From NCBI RefSeq assembly GCF_000807925.1, contig NZ_JRVC01000020.1, positions 37,756 through 101,755 of the forward strand: a stretch of DNA of 64,000 bases, given 5' to 3'. The translations under genes and the position numbers were made by a program. This DNA is from Novosphingobium subterraneum (GTDB lineage: Bacteria > Pseudomonadota > Alphaproteobacteria > Sphingomonadales > Sphingomonadaceae). Numbering within the stretch: the first letter of the stretch is position 1; the number at the start of each line of letters is the position of its first letter. Below are positions 1-8,278 of the stretch, one piece after another. The notes beneath the pieces were generated by a model. It saw nothing but the letters and a program-made list of their open reading frames with translations. It had not been told where the DNA came from and did no database searches.

Positions 1-116
1 ATGATTTCCTCGAGGCCGCCTGCAGATGCGCCTTCCTGTGCTGCATCCTGCGCCATGACCGGTGCGCTGACGCCAAGTGCGCAAGTGGCGAGAAGAATTC
101 CCTTGATGGTGCGCAT
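1..116 (-). CDS. TonB-dependent receptor, N-terminal fragment (cut by window start)
   Basis: Only the first 38 or so codons lie in the window. They start at an ATG at 116 and read leftwards. The visible peptide is a Sec signal peptide (basic MRTIKG, hydrophobic core, cleavage near VMA-QD), then an acidic/Ala-rich spacer and GGLEEI. GGLEEI is the usual lead-in to the VVTA(Q/R)RR start of a sphingomonad TonB receptor plug. Receptor identity is therefore inferred from the signal peptide and this lead-in only. It is divergent from the MDR oxidoreductase starting at 261, the same layout as the complete receptor at 3038-5404 and the MDR at 5571. Confidence 0.6.
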   Translation of the reverse strand, partial: MRTIKGILLATCALGVSAPVMAQDAAQEGASAGGLEEI

Positions 117-260
117 GACCGCATCCTCCCTTTGTGATTAGTCTCGCGCGTTTACGCCTCCTGTAACGAACGCTCGCCTCGCCAATGCGTTAGCCTCTTC
201 CTTTGGCTAGGTGCTGCGCTGCCGTAGCGTCGGCACCTCTGTGCCTTGAGAGGAATTCCC

Positions 261-1268
261 ATGACCGAAAACCGCTTCTGGCGCCTTGATCGTCACCCTG
301 AAGGCTCAAACTTCGAAGCCGCGCTCAGCCTGCAGACCGAAGCCCTGCCGCCGCTGGCCGATGGCGAAGTGCGGGTAAGGGTCGGCTACCTGTCGATGGA
401 CGCGGGCACCCGCATGTGGATGAGCCCGCGCACCGATGGTTATCAGCCGCCCCTGCCGCTGGGCGCGAAGATGGCGGGCCTCGTTCTCGGCCACGTTAGC
501 GAAAGCCGTGATCCCGCCTATCCCGTTGGCGCACTGGTGCGCGGCTTCGGCCAGTGGGCGGAATATGCCACGATGGTCCCTGCCCTCGCAGGCCTCGAAA
601 TCGTCGATGATACCGTGACCGACATCCGCCACCACTTCGGCGCACTCGGCATGAACGCCTGGACGGCCTATGTGGGCGTCAAGGAAGTGGCCGCGATCAA
701 GGCGGGCGAATGGCTGGTGGTCTCGGCGGCTGCCGGAGCCACGGGGTCGATGGCCTGTCAGGTCGGGCGCAATCTCGGCGCGAAAGTCATCGGCATCGCA
801 GGCGGACCGGAGAAGTGCCGCTACCTGGCCGAACAATTGGGCGTCGATATCGCCATCGACTACAAGAGCGATGATGTTGCCGCCCGCCTTTCCGGGATCG
901 AAGGCGGCGTTCACGCCTATTTCGACAATGTCGGCGGGCCGCTGCTCGACGCAGTCCTGCCCAACATGGCGCATTATGGCCGCGTCGCCGTCTGCGGCAT
1001 GGTTGCGGCTTATGACAACGATGCCCCCCTGCCCGGCCCCGCCCGCTTCGATCAGGTGCTGATGCGCCGCTTGCGCATCGAAGGCTTCTTCATCCCCGAT
1101 TTCCTCCATCGCGGTGCGGAATTTCTGCCCGTCTTGCGCGAATGGGTCGATGCCGGGACGCTGACCGTCAATCTTGACGAGACACAGGGGCTGGAGAACA
1201 CGCTCGTCGCCTATCGCCGCATGCTCTCGGGCCAGGCGATCGGCAAAGTCATCGTGAAAGTCGCCTGA
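261..1268 (+). CDS. Zinc-independent MDR family NADP-dependent oxidoreductase
   Basis: The protein (335 aa) is a medium-chain dehydrogenase/reductase of the zinc-free quinone reductase/prostaglandin reductase (CurA, YncB-like) type. It probably reduces an enone or quinone C=C bond with NADPH in the cytoplasm. The nucleotide-binding motif AAGATGSMACQVG sits in mid protein, followed by AKVIGIAGG, then the family-typical DYKSDD and FDNVGG blocks. The length is normal. The ATG at 261 is chosen because AGAGGAA lies 6-7 nt upstream; an in-frame TTG at 246 would put this ribosome site inside the gene. The stop overlaps the next start by 1 nt (TGATG), so the two are probably translationally coupled. 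It is a paralogue of the protein at 5571-6593. The substrate is unknown. Confidence 0.85.
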   Translation: MTENRFWRLDRHPEGSNFEAALSLQTEALPPLADGEVRVRVGYLSMDAGTRMWMSPRTDGYQPPLPLGAKMAGLVLGHVSESRDPAYPVGALVRGFGQWAEYATMVPALAGLEIVDDTVTDIRHHFGALGMNAWTAYVGVKEVAAIKAGEWLVVSAAAGATGSMACQVGRNLGAKVIGIAGGPEKCRYLAEQLGVDIAIDYKSDDVAARLSGIEGGVHAYFDNVGGPLLDAVLPNMAHYGRVAVCGMVAAYDNDAPLPGPARFDQVLMRRLRIEGFFIPDFLHRGAEFLPVLREWVDAGTLTVNLDETQGLENTLVAYRRMLSGQAIGKVIVKVA

Positions 1269-2065
1269 TGCCGATCATCAAGCACCGCGCCCCGCTCCAG
1301 TGCCTCGTCGCCGTGCGCGGTCATCCGTTCGATCGCACCGCCTTCGACGCCATGTTTCAGGCCATGGACGGCATCTCGGCCACCATGGTCGATCAGCCCG
1401 CCGCCGCGCTGCTGATGAACCCCGATGCCATGCGCGGGTTCGATGCGCTGGTACTCTACGACATGCCCGGCCTCGATTTCGAAGCCCCGGAAAATGCCCC
1501 GCTCTACCGCGAGCCCTCGGCCGAACTGCAGGCCGGATTCCGCGCCCTGCTCGAACAGGGCAAGGGCGTGGTCGCGCTGCATCACGCGCTGGCAGGCTGG
1601 CCGACCTGGGGCGAATATCACGATTGGCTGGGCGGGCAGTTCTTCTACCATCCCGGCCAATGGCGCGGGACCGCCGTGGCGGACAGCGGCTATTGCCACG
1701 ATGTCACTCACGAGATTTCGGTCGTCGCCGATCATCCTGTCACCGCCGGCCTGCCCGAAAGCTTCACGCTGACCGACGAACTCTATCTCGGCCAGATCCA
1801 TGAAGCAGGCGTGACCCCGCTCCTGCGCTCAAGCGCCGCTTTCGATCGCGATCACTTCTGGTCGGCAGACCGTGCAGTGAAGGGCGAAATGTTCAGCCGC
1901 GAAGGCTGGGATCACCCGCCCGGCTCCAATCTCGTCGGCTGGACCCGGCAGGCCCTCAACAGCCGCCTCGTCTATCTCCAGCCGGGCGATGGCCCCTCGG
2001 CCTACGACAACCCGCACTACCGCCGCCTGGTCGAGAACGCGATCCGCTGGGTGGCCTCGTCCTGA
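1268..2065 (+). CDS. ThuA-like domain protein
   Basis: This 265 aa protein matches the ThuA/trehalose-utilisation fold, a class I glutamine amidotransferase-like domain. It has an N-terminal beta strand (CLVAVRGHPFDR), a DALVLYDMPG segment, the GVVALHHALAGWP core and HPVTAGLPESF. A C-terminal NPHYRRLVENAIRWVA block is typical of the family. ThuA-like proteins are linked to sugar or glycoside metabolism, but the catalytic role of most is not known. It begins within the stop codon of the MDR gene (1 nt overlap), so it is the second gene of a two-gene operon. No signal peptide is visible. It ends before a long palindromic repeat that may terminate transcription. Confidence 0.75.
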   Translation: MPIIKHRAPLQCLVAVRGHPFDRTAFDAMFQAMDGISATMVDQPAAALLMNPDAMRGFDALVLYDMPGLDFEAPENAPLYREPSAELQAGFRALLEQGKGVVALHHALAGWPTWGEYHDWLGGQFFYHPGQWRGTAVADSGYCHDVTHEISVVADHPVTAGLPESFTLTDELYLGQIHEAGVTPLLRSSAAFDRDHFWSADRAVKGEMFSREGWDHPPGSNLVGWTRQALNSRLVYLQPGDGPSAYDNPHYRRLVENAIRWVASS

Positions 2066-2069
2066 AACA

Positions 2070-2156
2070 ATGCGTCCCCGCGCAGGCGGGAACCTCGGTG
2101 ATGTGACGGAACTTCAGCTTAAGCCGACTGAGGTCCCCGCCTGCGCGGGGACGCAT
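2070..2156. repeat. Dispersed palindromic repeat, copy 1
   Basis: An 87 bp element lies between convergent genes. Its outer arms are a perfect 21 bp inverted repeat (2070-2090 and 2136-2156, beginning ATGCGTCCCCGC), followed inward by ACCTC/GAGGT. The central part resembles that of a second copy at 28182-28258, including CCTCGGTG and CGACTGAGG. It may act as a bidirectional terminator; that is inference. Confidence 0.8.
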
Positions 2157-2169
2157 CGGCCCGGCAGAA

Positions 2170-2934
2170 TCAAAGCGCCGTCATGCCTCCATCGACCACC
2201 AGCTCGGTCCCCGTAACATAGCGGCTCTCATCCGAGGCGAGGAACAGGTTCATGTTGGCGATATCGAGCGGCGCTCCCATGTAGCCCATCGGCACCAGCG
2301 CGAGCGTGGCGTCATAGTTCGCCGCATTGTCTTCCTGCGCCACACCCTGGATGTTGGTCAGGATCATGCCCGGATGGACCGAATTGACGCGGATGCCGTC
2401 CTTGGCGGTTTCCACCGCGATCGTCTTTGAAAACAGGCGCACGCCGCCCTTCGCCGCGGCATAGGCGCCGCAGGCGGGCACGCCGATCAGCCCCGCCACC
2501 GACGAGATGTTGATGATCGAGCCCTTCACCCCGGTCTTGCGCATCAGGATCACCGCGCGCTTGGTGCCCTGGAACACGCTGTCGAGGTTGACCGAGTTCT
2601 GCAGGGCCCAATCGGCGCTGGTCATGTCCTCGATCGGGCGCAGCACCGCGATACCGGCATTGTTGACGCACACATCCAGCTTGCCGTCCTCGGCCTCGAT
2701 CGCGGCGAAGACTTCGTCCCACTGCGCCTCGTTGGTCACGTCATGCAGCATGGCCCGGGCCTCACCGCCCGCCGCCCGGATGCCTTCGGCCACCTTTTCG
2801 GCCCCTGCCAGGTCGCGGTCGGTCAACCACACCTTGGCGCCTTCCTCGGCAAAGCGCTGTGCGGTGGCGCTGCCCAGACCCGGCACCGAAGCGCCACCGG
2901 TGATCAATGCGACTTTTCCGGAAAGACGGCCCAT
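2170..2934 (-). CDS. SDR family oxidoreductase
   Basis: A classical short-chain dehydrogenase of 254 aa using NAD(P). The Rossmann motif near residues 12-22 reads TGGASVPGLGSA, with one extra residue compared with the usual TGxxxGxG spacing. NNAGIA, ISSVAG (catalytic Ser) and YAAAK (catalytic Tyr/Lys) follow. The C-terminus (ESRYVTGTELVVDGGMTA) is typical. The ATG at 2934 has GGGAGAG just upstream. It lies downstream of the TonB receptor on the same strand but behind a likely terminator (2951-2995), so it may have its own promoter. The substrate is unknown; the setting suggests alcohol/ketone steps of xenobiotic or terpenoid breakdown. Confidence 0.88.
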   Translation of the reverse strand: MGRLSGKVALITGGASVPGLGSATAQRFAEEGAKVWLTDRDLAGAEKVAEGIRAAGGEARAMLHDVTNEAQWDEVFAAIEAEDGKLDVCVNNAGIAVLRPIEDMTSADWALQNSVNLDSVFQGTKRAVILMRKTGVKGSIINISSVAGLIGVPACGAYAAAKGGVRLFSKTIAVETAKDGIRVNSVHPGMILTNIQGVAQEDNAANYDATLALVPMGYMGAPLDIANMNLFLASDESRYVTGTELVVDGGMTAL

Positions 2935-2950
2935 TTGAAACTCTCCCGAT

Positions 2951-2995
2951 AAAAAACCGGAGGGACGGAAAGGAACGTCGCCTAGGCGACCCTCC
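2951..2995 (-). terminator. Putative rho-independent terminator after the TonB receptor
   Basis: Read on the minus strand, GGAGGG (2990-2995) pairs with CCCTCC (2959-2964). The loop contains a further perfect palindrome GTCGCCTAGGCGAC (2977-2990), and a run of six T (2951-2956) follows the stem. It sits between the receptor stop (3038) and the SDR start (2934). Confidence 0.55.
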
Positions 2996-3037
2996 CCCGC
3001 CCCCCCGGCAAGGTGGATCAGATTATCAGAGCAAGCT

Positions 3038-5404
3038 TCAGAACTTGAAGCCCGCGGTCACGCCGTAGGTCCGCGGTTCAAGCGCCATGCCGAACGACCA
3101 CAGGCCAGCCACGGTGAACGCGTGGGTCGTGGTCTTCTCGTTCAGCAGGTTGCGGGTGAACACGCGCAGGTAGGCCTTGCTGTCCTTCAGGTCGAAGTTG
3201 AAGGTCATCGACGCATCGACCAGATCCTGCGTGGTGGTGCGCACGCGCGGATCGTTGCCGCCCACCGTGATCAGCGTCGCCTGGCCCGAACCGTTCAGCG
3301 TCGGCGTCAGCGAAGCTGCCGAAAGCTGTTCGTCATAGGGCGAGATGTGGCGCCAGCCGACATTGGTGGTGATGTCGCCAAAGCCGGTCGGTGCGACGTA
3401 TTCCGCGCCCAGCGACGCGGTGAAGTCCGGCGCATAGATCAGGCGGTTGGCCGAGTAGTTGAACGGCACCAGCCCCGCACCGCAGGCATTGGTCGCCACC
3501 GGCCCTGCCGCATAGGCGCCGCAGGTGACGAAGTTGCGGAAGTGCGAGTCCATGATCGCGATCGAGCCGGTGATGCGGAAGTTCTCGGTCACGCGCAGCG
3601 TGCCGTCCGCCTCGATGCCCTTGATCAGCGCGCCGCCCGGCACGTTGCCGGTGATCGTCTGGTTGCCGGTGGGGCCGCCCGGAACGGTCAGGTTCTGCTG
3701 CATGTCCTTGTAGTCCGACACGAAGCCGGCAAGGTTAAGCTCGAGCTTGCGGTCGAACGCCGAAAGCTTCACGCCCACTTCATAGGCGTCGACCGTTTCA
3801 GGCTGGAACGGCGTGCTGGCGGTGGCAGCCGTTGCCGCGCGCGGGCTGAACCCGCCCGAACGGTAACCGCGCGACCACGAGGCATAGACCATCACGTCCT
3901 GGTTCGGGCGCCAGTCGATGCCGACCTTGGGCGTGAACTTGTTGAAGCTCGCCTTGCCCTTGCCGACCAGTGCGATCTTGCTCAGGTCGATGTTGTCGGG
4001 GTCAAGCAGCGTGTTGGCGGCAAAGCCGTTGCTCAGCTCCTTCTTGTCGTGGCTGTAGCGGCCACCGAATGAAAGGCGGAAGCCTTCGGCAAAGGCCCAG
4101 TTGAAATCGCCGAACACGGCGTAGCTCTCGGTCTTGCCTTCCACGCGCTGGGCGTTGCGGTCAAACAGGGTCGGCGGGGTGTTCGGGCTGAAACCGAACA
4201 CGCGCGACCACTGCGTCAGGTCGTATTCCGACTTGAAGTAGAAACCGCCGACCACGTAGTCGAACCCGTCGAACATCTCGCCCGCGGCGCGCAGCTCCTG
4301 GCTCCACTGTTCGTAGTGCTGGCGGCGATCGACATAGTAGAGGTCGGTCGAAGAACCGTCGAAGTCCTGCGTCTGCGCTTCCGTGCTCTTGCGCCAGCCG
4401 GTGATCGAGGTCAGCTTCACGCCGCCTGCGTCATAGTTCATTTCCAGCGTCGCTTCGGGCGCCTTGTAGTTGCTCGAAGCGGCGTCGCCGAAAGTGGTGT
4501 AGAGATCGGTGGTGGTGTTGCGGTTGCATTCGCGCGCCGGGATGAACGCGCAGAACACTTCGCTGCTGTTGGTGATGTTGCTGACCACGGGGTCGAACAC
4601 CTGCTCGACCTGGGCCACGGTCAGCTGCGCATCGAAGCCCGAACCGGTCGGTTTGAACAGCAGGCTGGCGCCGTAGTTCTCGCCATTGCTCCAGCCCGCG
4701 TCGACATTGCGCACGACATTCTTGTAGAAACCGTCGGTCTCGTTGTGGAAGTACCACGCCTTGACACCCCAGCTCTCCTCGTTGCCGTAGTTGGCCAGGA
4801 TCTTGGTCGAGAACGTGCCAAACTTGGCAAAGGTCGCCTCGGCCTTGAGGCCGGGCTTCATCGTCGGCTTGGTGCGCTGGATGTTGATCACGCCGCCGAT
4901 GGTGTTGGCGCCGAACAGCGTGCCCTGCGGTCCGCGCAGCACTTCGAGCTGGGCGATGTCGAACGCATCCTGCAGCTGGCCGGTGTTGGTGCCGATCACC
5001 ACGCCATCGACCAGCACGCCCACGGTCGGCGTCTGCGACTTTTCGATGTCGGCATAGGTCAGGCCGCGGATCGAGATGTTGGCCGCCTGCGCGCCCGAAT
5101 TCTGCTGGGTGATGAGCAGGCCCGGAGCCGCGCCCTGCAGGTCGCCGATGTTCACGGCGGCCTTGCTTTCAAGGAAGGCGGTGTTGACCGCGGTGATCGC
5201 CACCGGCGTGCTCTGCAGCGTTTCCGAACGGCGGCGTGCGGTCACGATGATCGCGCCGGTATCGCCTGCATCGGCTGCTGTGGTCTCGTCGGCCTGGACC
5301 GCCTGCGGCTCGTCTGCTTCGGTGGCAAATGCCGGCAGCGCAAGGCCAAGCGCGGTCGTGGTCATGGCAACGGCAAGCATGCGCCGTGCAGCAGTGGTTC
5401 TCAT
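3038..5404 (-). CDS. TonB-dependent receptor
   Basis: A complete outer-membrane TonB-dependent receptor of 788 aa. It has a Sec signal peptide (cleavage near ALPAFA-TE) and a short linker. The plug domain starts at GAIIVTARRRSETLQ and contains INIRGL-type blocks and VLRGPQGTLFGANTIGGVIN, the classic plug/barrel boundary. A long beta-barrel follows, ending in a C-terminal Phe (TAGFKF), the outer-membrane insertion signal. The VTARRR and RGPQGTLFG pattern is typical of the large Sphingomonadaceae receptor families taking up small hydrophobic or aromatic compounds rather than siderophores; the ligand cannot be read. It is divergent from the MDR gene at 5571 across a 166 bp control region. Confidence 0.93.
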   Translation of the reverse strand: MRTTAARRMLAVAMTTTALGLALPAFATEADEPQAVQADETTAADAGDTGAIIVTARRRSETLQSTPVAITAVNTAFLESKAAVNIGDLQGAAPGLLITQQNSGAQAANISIRGLTYADIEKSQTPTVGVLVDGVVIGTNTGQLQDAFDIAQLEVLRGPQGTLFGANTIGGVINIQRTKPTMKPGLKAEATFAKFGTFSTKILANYGNEESWGVKAWYFHNETDGFYKNVVRNVDAGWSNGENYGASLLFKPTGSGFDAQLTVAQVEQVFDPVVSNITNSSEVFCAFIPARECNRNTTTDLYTTFGDAASSNYKAPEATLEMNYDAGGVKLTSITGWRKSTEAQTQDFDGSSTDLYYVDRRQHYEQWSQELRAAGEMFDGFDYVVGGFYFKSEYDLTQWSRVFGFSPNTPPTLFDRNAQRVEGKTESYAVFGDFNWAFAEGFRLSFGGRYSHDKKELSNGFAANTLLDPDNIDLSKIALVGKGKASFNKFTPKVGIDWRPNQDVMVYASWSRGYRSGGFSPRAATAATASTPFQPETVDAYEVGVKLSAFDRKLELNLAGFVSDYKDMQQNLTVPGGPTGNQTITGNVPGGALIKGIEADGTLRVTENFRITGSIAIMDSHFRNFVTCGAYAAGPVATNACGAGLVPFNYSANRLIYAPDFTASLGAEYVAPTGFGDITTNVGWRHISPYDEQLSAASLTPTLNGSGQATLITVGGNDPRVRTTTQDLVDASMTFNFDLKDSKAYLRVFTRNLLNEKTTTHAFTVAGLWSFGMALEPRTYGVTAGFKF

Positions 5405-5570
5405 GTCTATCCTCCCTCCAAGGGTAACCTCGTCCGCTCAGGGACGATGGCTCGCCTCCTTCATCCACCGCTGCGGGCATCGAACCAACTGCGACTTGTT
5501 ACAGGTGCATGTGCCAGTGCATGTTCCATCCTTGCCGTAGCGTTCGGACAAGAATCCGGGAGAGATCACA
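5405..5570. promoter_or_regulatory. Divergent control region, receptor / MDR-SDR-AraC operon
   Basis: A 166 bp gap between divergent starts. It contains a direct repeat GTGCATGT at 5505-5512 and again at 5517-5524, a 12 nt period with a palindromic TGCATG core. This is a plausible activator site, perhaps for the AraC-type protein encoded downstream. No clear -35/-10 pair could be assigned. Confidence 0.4.
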
Positions 5571-6593
5571 ATGACCGTCAATCGCCGCTTCCTGCTGGCT
5601 CGCCGCCCTGTCGGCACGCCGGTGCCAGAGGACTTTTCCCTTGTCGAACAAGCCGTTCCCTCCGCGCCCGAAGGCGGCTTCGTGGTGCGCAACTGCTATG
5701 CCTCGCTCGACCCCGCACAGCGCGGGTGGATGGACGATGCGCCCAGCTACATGCCGCCGATCCCGCTGGGCGATCCGGTCAGGGCGACGACGGTGGGCGT
5801 TGTCGCCGCCTCGAACTCCCCCGACTTCGCCGTCGGAGACTGGGTTCTGGGCATGAATGGCCTGGAAGACTATTCGGTCAACGGCGCAGGCGGATTCACC
5901 AGGAAGGTTGATGTCGCCCAGGTCGATTCGCCATCGCGGTTCCTGTCGGCAATGGGCGCAGTCGGCCTCACCGCTTATTTCGGCCTGATCGACGTCGCAA
6001 AGCCAAAGCCGGGCGAAACGCTGCTGGTTTCGGGCGCCGCAGGGGCGGTAGGCTCTGCCGTCGGCCAGATCGGCAAGATTCTCGGCTGCCGGGTGATCGG
6101 CATTGCCGGGGGTGCCGAAAAGTGCCGCCGCCTGATCGAGGACTACGGCTTCGACGTCGCCATCGACTACAAGAACAAGTCGGTCGAACAGCTCGCCGCC
6201 GAAATCGGCGCCGCCGCGCCGAACGGGGCTGACGTGGTGTTCGAGAACGTCGGCGGCGACGTGTTCGATGCCGAACTGCTCAACCTTGCCAAGCATGCCC
6301 GCATCGTGCTGTGCGGGTTGATCAGCGAATACAATTCGCCCGCCAAGGTCGGCGCGCGCAACCTCTGGTCGATCCTCACCAACCAGGCCACGCTCTATGG
6401 CTACCTCATCATGGACTACGCCCCGCGCTTTGCCGAAGGCGGCGCGGTCATGGCGCAGTGGATGGCCGAAGGGCGCCTGCGCATCGACGAGGACGTGCAG
6501 GTGGGCCTCGAAAACGCCTACGATGCCTTCATGCGCCTGTTCACGGGCGCCAATACCGGCAAGCTGGTGCTGAAGATCGCCGATGGCCTCTGA
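5571..6593 (+). CDS. Zinc-independent MDR family NADP-dependent oxidoreductase
   Basis: The protein (340 aa) is of the same family as the one at 261-1268. It has an N-terminal GroES-like domain with SLDPAQRGWMDD, where family members carry a similar Asp/Pro block. The cofactor motif SGAAGAVGSAVGQIG is followed by CRVIGIAGGAEKCR, DYKNKS and VFENVGG. Zinc ligands are absent. NADPH-dependent reduction of an activated double bond is the family reaction. The ATG at 5571 follows GGGAGA. Its last 11 nt overlap the SDR gene at 6583, and an AraC regulator follows, so the three form an operon. The substrate is unknown. Confidence 0.87.
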   Translation: MTVNRRFLLARRPVGTPVPEDFSLVEQAVPSAPEGGFVVRNCYASLDPAQRGWMDDAPSYMPPIPLGDPVRATTVGVVAASNSPDFAVGDWVLGMNGLEDYSVNGAGGFTRKVDVAQVDSPSRFLSAMGAVGLTAYFGLIDVAKPKPGETLLVSGAAGAVGSAVGQIGKILGCRVIGIAGGAEKCRRLIEDYGFDVAIDYKNKSVEQLAAEIGAAAPNGADVVFENVGGDVFDAELLNLAKHARIVLCGLISEYNSPAKVGARNLWSILTNQATLYGYLIMDYAPRFAEGGAVMAQWMAEGRLRIDEDVQVGLENAYDAFMRLFTGANTGKLVLKIADGL

Positions 6594-7299
6594 TCGCCTC
6601 AAGAACCGCAAGGCCATCGTCACCGGCGCAGCCTCGGGCATTGGCGCGGCCACCGCCGCGCGCCTGCGCGCCGACGGGGCGCAAGTCTTCACTGCAGACG
6701 TGCAGGGCGATGTCGATTTCTCAGGCGATCTCACCGCCCCCGATGCCAATGCCCGCCTGATCGAACAGGCCGTGGCGGCGATGGGCGGGCTCGATACGCT
6801 TGTCCCCTGCGCCGGGATCAGCGCGTTTCACCCCCTCGAAGGCCATGACGACGCCTATTTCCTGCGCGTTCTGGAGGTTAACCTCGTCGCCGTCTTCCGC
6901 CTCGTGCGCGATGCCACGCCGCACCTCAAGGCCGCTGGCAACGGCCGCATCGTCACCATCGGCTCCACCACGTCGAGCCACGGCGACGAGGGCCTCAGCG
7001 CCTATTCCGCCTCGAAGCACGCGGTGCTCGGCTTCACCAAGTCGGTCGCGGCGGAACTCGGGCCGTTCGGGGTGACGGTGAACTGCGTCCAGCCCGGCGC
7101 CATCGCCACCCCGATGACCGCGCCGGCCTTTACCCAGATGCCCGAATTCCGCACCTTCTGGGAGAACAAGGCCCCCTTGCGCCGCCTCGGCCAGCCCGAA
7201 GACATCGCCGACGTCATCGCCTTCCTGTGCAGCGACGATGCCCGCTTCATGTCCGGCCATGGCGTGTGGGTCGATGGCGGGGCCATGGTGCGGCACTAA
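6583..7299 (+). CDS. SDR family oxidoreductase
   Basis: A classical SDR of 238 aa with the TGAASGIGAATA cofactor motif at residues 15-26. An unusually short second strand region (FTADVQGDVDFSGD) follows. PCAGIS replaces the common NNAG motif. The catalytic Ser lies in TIGSTTSSHG, the YSASK Tyr/Lys pair is present, and the C-terminal FMSGHGVWVDGGAM block is typical. The start lies inside the upstream MDR gene (11 nt overlap), which implies translational coupling. The shortened N-terminal half is normal for the subgroup that lacks one helix after beta-2. It likely works on the same compound as the MDR enzyme. Confidence 0.87.
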   Translation: MASDRLKNRKAIVTGAASGIGAATAARLRADGAQVFTADVQGDVDFSGDLTAPDANARLIEQAVAAMGGLDTLVPCAGISAFHPLEGHDDAYFLRVLEVNLVAVFRLVRDATPHLKAAGNGRIVTIGSTTSSHGDEGLSAYSASKHAVLGFTKSVAAELGPFGVTVNCVQPGAIATPMTAPAFTQMPEFRTFWENKAPLRRLGQPEDIADVIAFLCSDDARFMSGHGVWVDGGAMVRH

Positions 7300-7366
7300 A
7301 ACCCGTTCAGGCCGTTCTTTTTCCAAAGCCGGTCAAGGGCTTGGGCTAGGGGCAGGAACGCAGTTG

Positions 7367-8278
7367 ATGAAGGTCGCGGCATTCGATGAAAGCAGCGCGC
7401 GGGCCGATCCGCCGGCGGCCATGCGCATGGATTACTGGAAGCCCTCCCCCCGGCTCGAAGGGCTGGTCAGCGGCTACCATCTTTACGCCGTCGCGCCGCC
7501 GCAAGGGCAGGTCCACAGCGATGTGTTCCAGCCGGCCTGGTTCAACTTGCGCATTCTGCTTGATCCCCAGACCCGCTGGCATGTGCGTTGCGGTGAGGGC
7601 GAAGCCGTGCGCGTGCCCGATGTCGCGCTGTTCGGCCCTTCGTCCACGGCCTGCTGGTCGCAAAGCGATGCCGGCACCGTCATCGGCGCAGGGATCACCC
7701 CGCTGGGGTGGGCGCGCCTCGGCAGCCGCTCCGCTGCCAAGATCGCCGATCGCGTCGTCCCTGCGCGCGACGTGCTGGGCGAAGATGTCGAAGCTTTGGC
7801 CCGGCACCTGCGCAGCGCGGCGCCCGGCGCTGTCCCCGCAATCTTCGATGCCTGGCTGATCGACCGGATGGGCACGCCTCACCGCGACGAGGACACCATT
7901 GCCCGGATCTTCTCGGCCCTGCTCGATCCCAATCTGCGCACGGTCGGCCAGCTCTCGCACAGTCTCGGCATTGCCTTGCGCCAGCTGGAGCGCCTTTGCC
8001 TGCGCTCGTTCGGTTTTGCGCCCAAGCTGCTGCTGCGCCGCGCCCGCTTCCTGCGCTCGCTCCATGCGCTGATCCGGGGCGGGCCGGGCCGACGCGCGCT
8101 CGCCATCGACGCCGGCTACACCGATTACTCGCACTTCATCCGCGAGGCGCACGAGTTCCTCGGCATGAAGCCCACGCAGTTCCTTGAAGCCTGCGGACCG
8201 ATGTTCACCCGTTCGCTCCAGTTGCGCCAGGCCGTGCTCGGCGCACCGGCCCAGGCGCTCACCCGCCCGGCCGATTAG
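7367..8278 (+). CDS. AraC family transcriptional regulator
   Basis: A 303 aa regulator. The N-terminal 190 residues form a cupin-like sensing domain that is poorly conserved. The C-terminal 100 residues form the double helix-turn-helix of AraC/XylS proteins: LRTVGQLSHSLGIALRQLERL, then FGFAPKLLLRRARFLRSL and AIDAGYTDYSHFIREAHEFLG. The ATG at 7367 is chosen over upstream in-frame codons because AGGAACG precedes it and the earlier codons overlap the SDR gene. It is the third gene of the MDR-SDR unit and probably controls it or the divergent receptor. Its stop overlaps the convergent Rieske gene by 4 nt. Confidence 0.87.
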   Translation: MKVAAFDESSARADPPAAMRMDYWKPSPRLEGLVSGYHLYAVAPPQGQVHSDVFQPAWFNLRILLDPQTRWHVRCGEGEAVRVPDVALFGPSSTACWSQSDAGTVIGAGITPLGWARLGSRSAAKIADRVVPARDVLGEDVEALARHLRSAAPGAVPAIFDAWLIDRMGTPHRDEDTIARIFSALLDPNLRTVGQLSHSLGIALRQLERLCLRSFGFAPKLLLRRARFLRSLHALIRGGPGRRALAIDAGYTDYSHFIREAHEFLGMKPTQFLEACGPMFTRSLQLRQAVLGAPAQALTRPAD

